Shown here in pieces: positions 10,795 to 22,560 of a stretch of 64,000 nt of DNA. Numbering within the stretch: the stretch's first letter is position 1; each line of letters starts with the position of its first letter. Origin of the DNA: Rhododendron vialii (lineage: Eukaryota; Streptophyta; Magnoliopsida; Ericales; Ericaceae); NCBI RefSeq assembly GCF_030253575.1, contig NC_080569.1, positions 7,817,501-7,881,500 on the forward strand, written 5' to 3'. A program made the translations under genes and the position numbers. Under the pieces are notes generated by a model. That model was not told the origin of the DNA. It was given only the letters and a program-made list of their open reading frames with translations, and searched no databases.

Positions 10795-11395
10795 ACGATT
10801 CTATTGCGTTTTACATGCTTCTTGGCCATTCAGAATTACACTTGGCCGCAAACAATAACTCTTGGCCGCATCTAATTACTCGTGGCCGCACGTTATTGAA
10901 AGCGTGATTACTGCGCATAATTCTCTTGTATTTTACATGCTTCTTAGCCTCGTTTAATTACACTTGGCCGCTTTGAATTACTCGTGACCATTTTTAATTA
11001 CACTTGGCCGCGTTGAATTACGTTCTCTTGTGTTTTACATGCTTCTTGGCCGCACTGAATTACACTTGGCCACTTTCAATTACTCGTGACCGCTTCTAAT
11101 CACACTTGGCCGCATCGAATTACATTCTTTTGTGTTTTAAATGCTTCTTGGCCGCTTTGAATTACTCATGGACGCGTCGAATTAAATTCTCTTGTGTTTT
11201 ACATGCTTTTTGGCCACGTTGAATTACACTTGGTCACTTCGAATTACTTGGGGACGCGTCGAATTACACTTTGCCGCATCAAATTACATTCTCGTGTTTT
11301 ATACATGCTTCATGGCCGCGTCGAGGTACACTTGGCCACGTTGAATTAGACTTGGCCGTATCGAATTACTCATGGCCGCAAACATATTTGTAATC
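10795..11395. repeat. GGCCGC/GAATTAC minisatellite, array 2
   Basis: Same 18-20 bp units as at 4236-4860. The long phrase TTTTACATGCTTCTT recurs mostly at about 100 bp, with one shorter step near 11,150-11,200. The two arrays differ in unit order and number. Confidence 0.8.
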
Positions 11396-11620
11396 GTGTT
11401 CATCAGTCACGCTTTTGTACTAAAACTCCCAGCCACAAACTGGCCAACTTTTTTCAATTGAAACTCTCTTTCTCTCTGCCTTTCAAAGAAAAACTCTCTC
11501 TCTCTCACTCTCTCTCTCTCTCACACACACACACTTGTAAGGTTTGAAGTGTGTTGTGTGGATTGTGAAATTCCTTCTCCACGTGTTTTCTTTTCTTTTC
11601 TTTTTTTTTTAATCTAGGAA

Positions 11621-11869
11621 TCTGTTGTATTGTACTATGCGTTTACTTAATTTTCTTCCTCAATGAATATATTTTTATGGTACGTACGTACGTTGTTTTC
11701 TACTACTCCTCCTAGCTTATTGGAATTATTAAGTTAGACGGAGGCGTTTGGAACTGCAATATTGGACGTGGGGCCCCTACTGCTGGCTTTGGAGCACAGC
11801 AGGCTCTGTTCCCTCGAAATAGGTTTCATTTTGAAATCTGAAAATTTAAATCCAAACTGTTTATATAGG
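11621..11869. other. Unassigned spacer
   Basis: About 250 bp without match elsewhere in the window. It contains a GTACGTACGTACG run near 11,681. No gene is seen. Confidence 0.6.
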
Positions 11870-12368
11870 AAATCATGAGAGAAAATAAGATGCGCCCGGG
11901 GCACATTACAAGGATAGAGAAAATGTGGATTCGCTTGAGGCGCATTCGAATTGTGCCTGAAGTGCATCTGATGCAGCAAATATTCTTGATTTGTGTTTTA
12001 CTAAGCTTTTCTAGTCTGAATTGGCAAGAGAGTAAAAAAGGCAATCCTTTAAACATTATAAGGATTGTTAAAGAATAAGAGAGGCACAAGAAGTCCGTAC
12101 GAAGTGATTTCCAGAGTTGTTCAAGCATAAGAGAGGCACAAGAAGCCAGTATACATTGGAAGGGATTCCAAGAGTTCCATCCAAGAAGATGTGGACTTAT
12201 TGAACAACTTGGATCATTCTCCAACTGAATTACTTCAAGAAGGATCTCATACAGTAGATTGTAAAATTAAGAATTGAGAGTGCAAGGATTGAGTGCGAAA
12301 GTATAATGTAAGAATTGAGAGCGGGAGTGTAAGACATTAATTTGAAGGAGTTGAAACTAGATTATTTA
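11870..12368. repeat. Module A2, copy 2, ending at a deletion junction
   Basis: Collinear with the other A2 copies up to AAACTAGA. It then jumps directly to TTATTTAATGAAGTGTGG, which elsewhere lies at the far end of module D. About 1.1 kb, including the U2 gene, is missing here. Confidence 0.7.
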
Positions 12369-12369
12369 A

Positions 12370-13750
12370 TGAAGTGTGGAGAGCCCAATGAACCTTGTGG
12401 ACACTCTTACAGAATGAACGAGTACCATAGAACTAGGGATGTGTGCATCAAACGGAGCTTAGAATGTGTAAATGGGCATTAAAACGAACTTTAGGCTTTG
12501 TCGCTCCAATGATCTTTGAATCGGTCTCCCTTCCACAGACATTTCATAAATAAAATTTTATTATTTTAATTGGTCGTTTCCATCATCTTTTAATACATTT
12601 AGAACCTTATTTATCATTATATAATTGGTTTTTATCCGATTAAAAATAAAAACGATACGAGTGTTTTATTGAAAGAATTTGTTTTAAGACCAATTGAGGG
12701 TAAAATGGTCACGTATTTTGATGTAAAAATTATTTTCATTGGAACCAACTTGGTAGGAAATTAGATTGGACAAGCCTTTTAACGGTTCAATCCATGAGCA
12801 AATTGGAATTCATGAGTGTCTGGGGCAAGTCCGCAAAGTTGGACTTGTTTGCAATGTTCAGGACGCGCCCGGGGCGCAAAGGTTGCTGCGTAACATGTTA
12901 AACTTTGCGAACTTGCCCCGGACACTCCAGAACTCCAATTTTCGCGTGGTTTGAACCGTTAGGAAGCTTGTCCAATTTACTTTCTAGCCCAAGTAGTTTC
13001 GATAAAAAAATCATTTATATATCTATTGAAGTGACCCATTTTACCCTCGATGGGTCAAAATATGCATGATTCGTTCCGGCAAAACGCGTGTATGTTTCTC
13101 ATTTTAAATTGGATCATGGCCCATTATTTATCAATAAATAGTGTTTTTAAAGTACTTGGCAACAACTATAAATGTGTTTTGAATCAGAATGACGGATTTC
13201 TATGCGAAATGTTGGTGCATTGGTATGCCTCTTGGCTGTTTTATGAAAAACTGAATGTGTATTTACATAGTTCATTACATCAAAAAAGAAAAACATACTG
13301 AATGCGCCCAAGGAGCAATTCATATGCGCCTGAGGCATATTACAGAATGGGAAAAAATAGGATGTGCCCAGGGAGCAATTCAATTGCGCTTGAGACACAT
13401 TATAAAAAAGAAGAAATTCTGGGTGCGCCAAGCCGGGGTGTGACTTAAATGTGCCTTCAAAATGTGTGCAAATTAATCAGGATGCACGCCCTTGGCGCAA
13501 TTCAAATACGCCCGAGGCACGTGTGATGCAAATTTTTTTTGACTAGTTCGTTTTAGTCCTGGTTGGCTAGAGACTATAAAAGGCCAACCTTTAAACATTA
13601 ATTATTGTAAGGATTTTTCAAGCAAAAGAAACGCACAAGAAGCCAGTGTGAAGGGTTTCCAAGAGTTCCATCTGTGAAGATTTCGTTGAACAACTTAAAT
13701 CGATCTACAATCAAATCACTTCACCGAGAATTTCATATTGAATGTAAAGT
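12370..13750. repeat. Module A, copy 4
   Basis: Nearly full copy of module A, including the satellite-related part (12,480-13,160), the GC-rich motif zone and the TATA-like core at about 13,572. A short piece around GTACTAAAAGATGG is deleted near 13,155 relative to copies 2 and 3. Confidence 0.75.
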
Positions 13751-13759
13751 TAGTCATCA

Positions 13760-14700
13760 TCAAATTATTTCGCGTCAATGGCGGCATTCTTTGTTGGTTA
13801 TGCTTTCGTTACAAGAAAATCAGTTAACTAGCTAAAAGGCCTATTCAATTAAAATACAAGTTGACAATATCTTGATTTCTTGGTACATTTCAAGGCAAGA
13901 TATTGTGGAAGTTGACAATTGTTTTAATAAACTGCAAGGTGAAGTAAGGCCTAGCAATGGGACATTGACCTTGCATATCTCAGCTTCTGGGAAGAATGTT
14001 AATCTTTTTCAAGGCAAAATTTCTGATTTTGCTGTTGAAAAATGGACTTCATCACAGTGTTTTCCAAACTTCATTGTTGGATTTTTATGCAAAGTTTGGG
14101 GACATGGAGAACAACATTACTTGGAGTGCTATTATATCAGGTCTTATTGATGGAGAGCTGATATAATATGACCATGTCTAGGTTTTGAAGCCCTGCAATT
14201 TTGTCGTCAAATGGCAGAAGAAGGAATGGAGCCGAATAGTATGACCTTCTTGAGCTTATTATCTACTTGTAGCCACTTTGGCCATTTGTTTGTAGTCATT
14301 TATGCCATGAAATGGAGATTCTAAGTGGGAAGCTCAACGAGGATTTGTTGGGCCGGTCATGGAATGGGCATTTGGAATGATTCAGAAACTAGTGATTTTT
14401 CCATGTGGTAGGATTTTGGGAGCGCTATTGGCAGCCCGTAGAGTTCATGGGAACCAAAAAATGAGGGGAATATGTAGCAAAATGGCTTTTATATTTGGAA
14501 CCTAAAAATGCTGGCTAGCTACTACACTTAGTAAAGTTCAAGCTATTACTGAAAGGTGGGATAGAGTTGAAGAAGTACGGAGAGTAGCCAAGGTGGAGCT
14601 GCGTTGAATCCTAATGATCAATCCATGGGTTTGTTTATGGAAATCAATCGCACCTTCAAATTCTTGAAATCTATGAGCCACTGGATGTTATAGGTAGGAA
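13760..14700 (+). pseudogene. PPR protein pseudogene, copy 2
   Basis: This is the longer PPR remnant. It reads SGKNVNLFQGKISDFAVE, then a 1-bp insertion in an A run near 14,037 shifts the frame. It continues GDMENNITWSAIISGLI with a stop at the same TAA as in copy 1. Farther on, in changing frames, it shows GALLAARRVHGNQKMRG and RWDRVEEVRRVAKVEL, which resemble the C-terminal E motif of plant PLS-class PPR proteins. Several stops and frameshifts exclude function. With copy 1 it shows that the duplicated unit once captured the 3' part of a PPR gene. Confidence 0.6.
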
Positions 14701-15215
14701 TGAAATTACATCAACAGAAAAAAACTGAATGCTCCCAACATGCAGTTGAAATTCGCTTGAGGCGCCCTACAGAATGAGAGAAAATAGAATGCACCTAGGG
14801 CGCGATTCAATTGCGCTTGAGGCACATATATTACAAAAGGATAGAAAATGTGAATGCGCCCGGGCGCAACTTAAATGCGCCTGAGGCACATGTGATGCAG
14901 CAAATATTCTTGATTTTTTTTTAACTGAGTTTTTCTAGTCCGAATTGGCAGGAGACTAAAAAAGACAATACTTTAACCAATATAAGGATTGTTAAGGCAT
15001 AAGAGAGGCACAAAAAGCCCGTACAAAGTGATTCCAAGAGTTGTTCAAGCATAAGAGAGGCACAAGAAGCCAGTATACATAGGAAGGGATTCCAAGAGTT
15101 CCATCCATGAAGATGTGGAATTATTGAACAACTTGGATCGATCTCCAACCGAATTACTTCACCAAGGATCTCATACAGTAGATTGTAAAATTAAGAATTG
15201 AGAGTGCAAGGATTG
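14701..15215. repeat. Module A2, copy 3, left part
   Basis: A2 copy interrupted by the LTR element at 15216. It resumes at 18264 after the target duplication. No gene is seen. Confidence 0.65.
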
Positions 15216-15379
15216 TATAACGCCCCGAGAAGACCACTGGCCCAGTACCCTGATTTTGATCCATAGGCCACACCACATGGCCCAAAAGCTTAAGCACAAG
15301 GTACTAGTAGTAGCCCACAAGGTTTGTTATATGCCCAAGATCACCCATGTAAACTTCCGATGTGGGACGGGGTGTTACA
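15216..15379 (-). repeat. 3' LTR (164 bp) of composite element
   Basis: Direct repeat of 18100-18263. On the minus strand it is preceded by AAAGTTGGGGAGAT, a plausible polypurine tract. Confidence 0.85.
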
Positions 15380-15528
15380 ATCTCCCCAACTTTATAGCCT
15401 CGCGCCCTCGCGAGGGGTTGAGCACTATAATCACCAATACTAATCAAACCAAATTAACCAACAACCAAATCCAACCAAACTCCAAAGGCCCACATGGTCG
15501 TGTACATGGATGGCTCTGATACCACTCT

Positions 15529-17649
15529 TGTCACGCCCCAAATCCGGGAGCATGACCGGCCGTGTACCATGAAGTAATCATGGGACACGAAGCCTAATTA
15601 AAAATATTTTTAGTAGCTTGAAACAAATAAAGAAATACTAGATATTTTATTACAATAAAATGCACGATTCCAAACCAATATTTTTCTTAAGCAAATGACA
15701 CAATAACTCATATCTTTCAATCTCCAACTCCATAATGAACTGCCAATTAATAAAAGTGCGGAAGCTAATAAATAAAAGTGCGGAAGCTTTTTGACAATAG
15801 AAAAGAAATAAAAATGCAGACGTCCTAGAGGTCCAAACCGAAGGTCCCGACAATGCCACAGAGTCCACTACAATGCTCCATGAACTAACCTGGAAAAAAA
15901 AATGGAATAAATCCGTCAGCTAACGCGCTCAGTGAGTAGTTAAGCATGCTAAGGGTAATAATACAAAGTGGCATACTTTTGAACGTACGATAATGAGGGT
16001 TCCAAAGAAATGGTGTCAAATTAAGGAGGGTCGAAGGTTCAACGAAGAATACCAACAAACTAACGAAGTCAATGGCTCATCAAATAGTATCCACAAGACG
16101 AATACAGATTAATGAATAATATGAACAATAATCAAATCACCACAATAATTATACCAAACAATGAGTCCAATAATATCCGAACGATGAACGATGATAAATG
16201 GGAGTTTAAACCAAAGTGGGAACCATAATCACCAATTACCAAGTACCAAATGCCAAATATTTTCTCAGGGCTTCGCCCGTTGGATCCAACACCGTACTTA
16301 GAGTCACCACAGGATGGCGCCTGGGACCTTTTCCCTAAGCCGATCCGGAATAGGGTCACAGGGTATTTCACAAGTCTTTTCCCTATCCGTTGAGCACTAG
16401 AGTCACAGGGTATTTCACAAGTCTTTTCCCTAGTGGCCAAAGTCACCACGATATCTCACGGGTCTTTTCCTTAGACTTTAATAAATATCAACACAGTCTA
16501 TGGTCCCAAACACAAATAGAACAACGGCGAGCCGGAGGCACCTGCACCAGGATTATTCTCCGTGCCGTTGCAGAGTCACAATAATATTATGGAGCAACAA
16601 GAAAAATATGGGCAATCCAACAATCCTATTAATTTTTATCAATGAACCTTGTATGCCAAAGGGTACGTCAATTGCCAATAATTATGAGAGCAACGAATAG
16701 GAATAATTATCATCGAATCACAACCAATAACGAACTGTAAAGAATCGATAGGCTCAAGAGGATTCCAAAAGAAGGGATCACATGCTTAACCACTCACCTC
16801 GATCGAACGGTAGATCGCCAAAATGCAATGCCCGAGTGCTCTACTAGGCTGAATAAAAAGAATTGCATGTACCGAAATCAATTTAAGGCATGAAAGCTAC
16901 TAATATTGACTCTCCTAATCTAGATTCCATGAACAGCCTTATGCGTTAATCCCACCCCAAGAATTGATTACCCGATTTTATTAAAATAACCCTAAATTCC
17001 ATTCACATGCACACCACGACACAACCCACCAATACCCATGGCTATACACAGCCACCACACACGCACACAACTCTATCTCTCTCACTCTCCTTCCTACAAA
17101 TAAGAACCCAACCAATCCTACATATGCAAGAATTCCATTGACTGTATTAATCAATAAATGAAAAGAACAAAAAGGTTGAAGAAACTACCTCACGAAACCA
17201 ACAAGAGGAGTTGTATGCAACCGTGCCCAACGTCTCCCACCACCGCTGCTCTCTCTCTCGTTCTCCTCACTCTCTCACAGTCCTCTTTAAGAAAAATAAT
17301 ACTCCTTAACCCTAATTCCTCAATATTTATAAAAGCATAAGGGGCCCTCTCCTCAATAATTAAATATACTCTCACTAACTAGCCTGGCCCGAGTTTGAAA
17401 GTTAAATCCAACTCAAGTAAAATTAACCGGCCCAAAAATATAATTAACATGCACACATACACACACACACACACAAAAGAAAATATAAGTTATTCGAGAT
17501 TAGAAGAATTTTCGAAATAAATACAGTTTATAATAATCAATATCTCTTTTTTTTTATTAGAAAGAAGTTTGAAAAAGAAAAATGAAAGAATTAAATATCT
17601 GTGTCAAAAATATTTCTTTTTTTTTTTTTTGAAAAAGCGGGATGTCACA
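15529..17649 (-). mobile_element. Embedded 2.1-kb LTR of a gypsy-type element
   Basis: On the minus strand it starts TGTGACATCCCGC and ends GGGGCGTGACA. It is preceded by TTAAGAGGGGAATGA, a polypurine tract at 17,650-17,664. It is followed by AGAG and TGGTATCAGAGCC, a tRNA-Met primer-binding site at about 15,512-15,524. Thus internal 3' sequence, LTR and internal 5' sequence are joined in that order, and there is no target duplication. Inside are tandem copies of CACAGGGTATTTCACAAGTC (16,340-16,440), a CA run near 17,455-17,480, and a TATA-like TTTATAAATATT near 17,325. Confidence 0.7.
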
Positions 17650-18099
17650 TCATTCCCCTCTTAAAAGAATTTCGCCCTCGAAATTAGTAGAACATAGATG
17701 CAGACTTATCAAAACGTAATGAATTACATATTAACAAACATAGGAGTGTCACCCTGAAAAATTTTTACTTTAAACATCAAAAATACTGTAACAGATAGAA
17801 TGTTTAGCTTTACTTCCTAATCATGACAACAAAAAGATTAATACACATGTGACAATACATTTTTCAGCAATCTGCCAAGAACCTCAGTAACAAAAATTTT
17901 AAACCCAACACATATGTATCATTCGATTGAAAACCCCCTCTCTTTTTTTTTTTGCAAAAGCTAGATAAAAATGATCAATGGAATGAGATGATAGCTCAAC
18001 CAAAAATACCTATTGAACTCTGGCACCTGGACCTCATCTAAGACAAGATGCGATGACGAATGCAAGTATAAAAATCGAAACTTAAGCTTTGATACCACC

Positions 18100-18263
18100 T
18101 ATAACGCCCCGAGCAGACCACTGGCCCAGTATCCTGATTTTGATCCACAGGCCACACCACATGGCCCAAAAGCTTAAGCACAAGGTACTAGTAGTAGCCC
18201 ACAAGGTTTGTTATATGCCCAAGATCACCCATGTAAACTTCCGATGTGGGACGGGGTGTTACA
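18100..18263 (-). repeat. 5' LTR (164 bp) of composite element
   Basis: Followed on the minus strand by the primer-binding site GGTGGTATCAAAGC at about 18,086-18,099. Confidence 0.85.
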
Positions 18264-18490
18264 GATTGAGTGCGCAAGTATAGTGTAAGAATTGAGAGCG
18301 GGAGTGTAAGACATTAATTTGAAGGAGTTAAAACTAGATCAGCTGATTGATGATCCGCTTAATAGGGAAAGAGACTAACCTTGTAATTATACAGTCGACA
18401 AAATACTAGTACTTCTCAATTACACAGATCTGCATATGTCAAGCCAACTAATTTGGTTCTAGATCCAAAGTAGCAGAAACATTTGAACTT

Positions 18491-18695
18491 GGTTTGGTTG
18501 GGGTGCGCCAAGGCAAGGCAGTAGTGCAACACAAAGGCAACGCATTAGAGGCCCCAGTAGCAATCTATTGTAGTGGGGCCTCCCCCAAAAAATTATTAAT
18601 TTCATAAATAGTGAACCGATGGCCCACATATCAGATATTAAACTAATAAGAACAGATACTACACAAGATCTTTGCCAAAAGGCCTAGAAAGGTAT
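18491..18695 (-). ncRNA. U2 spliceosomal snRNA gene, copy 3 (probable variant or pseudogene)
   Basis: The minus strand starts ATACCTTTCTAGGCC. The branch-point segment GTGTAGTATCTG and the following TTCTTATTAG are intact, the Sm-like site AATTTTTTGG is canonical, and stem II reads TAATATCTGATATGTGGGCC. The lesion is in the U6-pairing region, GGCAAAGATCTTG instead of GGCTAAGATCAAG. The 3' box AGTTCAA is at 18483-18489 (plus strand ttgaact). It is otherwise the closest of the three to canonical plant U2. Confidence 0.82.
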
Positions 18696-18718
18696 GTCTT
18701 CTCTTCTCTTGGGCTGCC

Positions 18719-18769
18719 TATTTTATAGTCAAGTTTTCTCTCCTCGTTTATTTGCTAATTCATGTGGGA
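18719..18769 (-). promoter_or_regulatory. snRNA promoter of U2 copy 3
   Basis: The TATA box TATAAAATA is at 18719-18727 and the USE-like TCCCACATGA near 18759-18769 has one mismatch in the core. The spacing of about 31 bp is kept. Confidence 0.7.
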
Positions 18770-19062
18770 AGCAAACCCCAAAGTAACAAATTGGGTTTTG
18801 CTGCTTTTGCACATATTCTGCTTGGTTTGTGCAGTCAATTCAACTCGGTTGTTTAAAGCCTCTGAGTACCTAGTGAGTCCTTGTGTCCACCAATTCCATT
18901 GTAACTGCTGAATCTATTGAGTATTAGATTGCTTGGGATTAAACACCCACAACCAACCACCCCCACCCCCCACACACACTAAATTAGCCCTCCAAATTGC
19001 CCAATAATGAGTTTAATAAGCAGCACTGTATAGTCTAGAATGTGATTGAGTTTGTTCTAGCT

Positions 19063-19260
19063 TCAGGAAGACTTTGCTACCCCTGGAGTTCCCTTTGTTC
19101 TTGTTTTTAGCCCTATAATTCCTCTCTTCTTTCTATTTTGGTTTGGACGACCTTGTCTAGTACATGGTAGGTTTTTGTGTTGGACTCTCAAGGGTATCCA
19201 ATATCCCCTTGGTCCATGTTTTTTAGTTTGTTTTTTTCCCAATGAAAAGAAACTTACCAA
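19063..19260 (-). other. Conserved 65-codon open frame, third copy
   Basis: Same frame as at 2281-2475 and 6902-7096 with a 3-bp insertion that keeps the frame (TRQGRPNQ against TRQGPNR). It starts MVSFFSLGKKQTKKHG. Coding status is unknown. Confidence 0.25.
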
Positions 19261-19500
19261 AACAAACTTGCACTAAAGCTCATTGAGTGGACTCGTGTTG
19301 CGCGTCGAGGATTAAACCAAACACTCACACACAAATTGAGAGAAAACTTAACTATTATTGGATCATATGCAATAACATTACAAAAAAAAAAAAAAAAAAA
19401 GACTCTCAAGAGGAGCACTCCTTTGAGCTCGACTCCCTTTGGTTATCTCTCACCCTCACCACAAATCTCGCCTTGGCTGAATTCTGATGATGAAACGGTT

Positions 19501-19860
19501 TTTGATTATTTAATGAAGTGTGGAGAGCCCAATGAACGAGTACCATACAACTAGGGATGTGTGCGTCAAACAAAACTTAGAATGTATAAATGGGCATGAA
19601 AACGAAATTTAGCCTTTGTCGTTCCAATGATCTTTGAATCGGTCTCCCTTCGACCAACTTTCATAATTTCATTATTTTAATTGGTTGTTTCCATCATCTT
19701 TTAATACAATTGAGACATTATTTATCATTATATAATTGGTCTTAATCCAATTTAAAATAAAAACGATACGAGCATTTTATTGAAAGAATTTGTTTTTCGA
19801 CCAATTGATGGTAAAATGGTCACGTATTTTGATGTAAACATTATTTTTCATCAGAACCAA
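19501..19860. repeat. Module A, copy 5, truncated at the receptor-kinase segment
   Basis: The A sequence stops after TTTTTCATCAGAACCAA. From 19,861 the sequence matches that at 33,680 downstream of the kinase pseudogene. This is the junction between the U2-bearing array and the kinase cluster. Confidence 0.7.
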
Positions 19861-22560
19861 ATGATCAATTGGGAACCAAGAAACTGGACTTCGCCTATTG
19901 TTTTTGGTTTCAGTTTTGGAGCCGATGCTTATAGATTACTTCAGTAAAGTGATTTCTATTGCCCTGCAAAAAATCGTTCGAATGTCTACTTCAAGTGGCA
20001 TATTTGTGGATTATATTCTTATATCTCATTCTTGCTTCGTGCGAAAACTCTTGCATAACCAAATGAGAATGATATCTTGACACGTCTTTTACTTCAACCT
20101 TTTGGCTTGTCACCTGTGCTAGATACAAAGAAAATTTACCCAAAAAGTACCCCCAAAAAAAGCAATCAGTGGTTGAGATTCACTTTGATGATTGGATCCC
20201 ACACATCAAAGTATATTTCAACAACTAGTAGCTCTTTTTGGGTACTTTCGGGATAAATTTTCATTGTCTCTAGCGTTAATGAACTTGGAAATGATTGAAT
20301 GTTCTTGCAAAACCTTTTTTTTTAAATTTATTTTTCTCATAGTTTCTTGCGAATCTCATTGTGGCAGAAACAAAACCAAGGGTGGAAAAATCTTTGACAA
20401 ACTATATAAATGAGGAGAATCTTTGGAGCAGAATCCAACAAAATCTTCCCCAGTTTTCCCAACTCTAAATTGAAGAAACCCTTTCAAATGTCGAAAACCA
20501 GATTGCCAACTTTTTCATCTATCTACGCTGCTCCACTTTGGACTCATTTGCTGATTTCAAAGTCAAATTTGGAGCCTTTCACTCTTTGAAACATTACTAC
20601 TTTTATTGCAAATGGAAGGGCCTTCACCACTACCACTCGCACCTTGAAAAGTCCAAATTGATGAACGTTTCTTCTTTCGGTCCAAAATGGCGGCGGATCT
20701 CATGGCCAGTACTGCCCTTGGGTCTATTTGTTTGACCGGACATGCATATTAGAAAAAATTAGTCAATGCCCTTGGGGCGCCACCCTTTCTCTTTCATACA
20801 TTATGGTAGGACCCAAAGCAAAATATGTGGATCCCACCACAATATATGGTTAAAAAGGGGCATGAGGCACCAGGTGTGGTGCCCCAAGGCCATTGAATAA
20901 TTAAGCACATATTAGATATTCTCTTTCGGAATCCAACATTTTAAGGGAGCATAATCGTCACTCTTTGAAACAATTGTATTTCCAAAATTACCCTCTTTGA
21001 AATGCAATGATGGTTTGTTAAACTCTAAAACTCCAAAATACAAAATGGATTTTGTAATTATTCCCTCTTTTCTTTTTCTGTTTTGTACTTTATGAGAAAA
21101 TTTTGGAGGGATTCATTGTCTTTTTTAGAGATTTAGTCTACAAATTTTTTTTGGGTCTACAAATTTTTTTTGGATCTTCAAAAATGAACACTACACCTCT
21201 ATTTTGGAGACCAAATCTCTAAAAAGAACGATGAGTCCCTCCAAGATACCCTCTTAAAGTACAAAACATTGAACAAAAGAGAAGATACATTACAGAATCT
21301 CCTCTCAATATATCACATTCATTCTCCATGTTGAAGTTCTAGAGATGGATGGGAGAAAAAGTAAAGAATAGTTGAAATGGAGATGTAAAAAAGGGATATA
21401 GAGATTTGCGGTTGGAGATTGGATGAAAAGTAAAATCCTCTAATCTACTTTTTGATCAAAAAATAGTATTTTTATCATCTAAAATGGAGTTTTAGAGGGT
21501 ATTGGGTTGGAGATGCCCTAATGGAATTTTCCCTTCATTTTCTTCTTTGAATTTGAATACGGTATGAAGGTCAAGAAAGAAAATAACTTTTTTTTTTCCT
21601 TGACTAGTCAAAGTGGACAACTTAAGTAACATGCTAGAAAGGAAAAAACGACCAAAATTTTAGGATGGGGGAATACATTGTATAGAATTCAGAGGGATCA
21701 CATATTTAGTGTTTGGTTAACACTTAGCAGAATAGTATTACGTACGGGTCATATTAAATTGCCATCAGTTACTTTATCGCACAAAGTGGGGAATATTTTT
21801 TTTTTTTGCTCGGCAAAGTGGGGAATATGTTATACATGGGGGCTTTATTGCCCAACGAGTGGACGGACTCTCCAATAATTACATACACAATTCTCAACAA
21901 AAAATGTGTCGGGTTCGTGGTTTACACATGCACAACACAGGCACCAAATGTACGTAGTTTGGCCAGAATGACCGCTCCATGAGGAAACAACGACTTGCAA
22001 CTTTCAATTACCCCGCAAAATATCATTTGACTGTCTGCTTTGATTGGCATACTGTATTTGTGGACTATATTCATACATGGTTCTTGCTTAATGTGAAGAA
22101 CTCTTGCATAACCGATAAAGAATAACATGGAGACACATCTTTTATTTAAACGGTTAAACCCCTTTTGGCCTGGGCGAAACTTGGAAATGATAATCTAGCA
22201 AATTTTGATATTGTGCAGTTTTTACAGGCATTGTTTTGCAAAACTCAGAGTGGCAAACAAAACCAATTGTAAAAAAACTTTGACAAATTATTTCAATGAG
22301 GAGAGCAAAATTTTCCAATAAAATCTTCCCCGGTTTTTCCAAAGCTAAATTGAAACAACCCTTTCACATGTTGAAAAACAGGGTGCCAACTTTTTTATCT
22401 ATCTACACTGCTCCACTTTGAACTAATGGAAGGGCCTCCACCAGTACCAGTCGCACTAGCTTTGAAAAGTCCCAATGGATGACCTTTTTGTTTTTTCAGT
22501 CCTAAATGGTGGCTGATCTCATGGCCAGTAATGCTTGTTTTGGTGGAAAATGCTAGCCGC
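19861..22560. repeat. Segmental duplicate upstream of kinase 1 (matches 33,680-36,060)
   Basis: Non-coding sequence collinear in stretches with the region upstream of kinase 2, for example GAGCCGATGCTTATAG and GGCGGATCTCATGGCC. A second, partial copy of part of the segment lies at about 22,090-22,560. No gene is seen. The region also holds long A/T-rich spacer at 20,900-21,600. Confidence 0.65.

Larger units (their letters stand above)
10047..11620. repeat. Module C, copy 2
   Basis: Second copy of the C module, interrupted by the 340-bp insertion at 10424-10763. It ends with the CT/CA microsatellite and a pyrimidine run. No coding sequence is seen. Confidence 0.7.
15216..18263 (-). mobile_element. 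Composite non-autonomous LTR element, 3048 bp, 164-bp LTRs
   Basis: Two 164-bp direct repeats (15216-15379 and 18100-18263, three differences seen) are flanked by GATTG at 15211-15215 and 18264-18268. On the minus strand the LTR starts TGTAACACCCCGTCCCACAT. Next to the LTR at 18100 lies GGTGGTATCAAAGC, a primer-binding site of the tRNA-Met type, which sets the orientation. The interior codes for nothing recognisable. It contains another, larger LTR (15529-17649) with its own polypurine tract and primer-binding site. It is a TRIM- or LARD-like element whose interior came from another retrotransposon. Confidence 0.82.
18269..19500. repeat. End of module A2 copy 3 and module D, copy 3
   Basis: After the composite element the A2 tail runs into the third surviving D copy with U2 copy 3. 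A C-rich low-complexity stretch lies near 18,945-18,980 and an A run at about 19,383-19,400. Confidence 0.7.
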
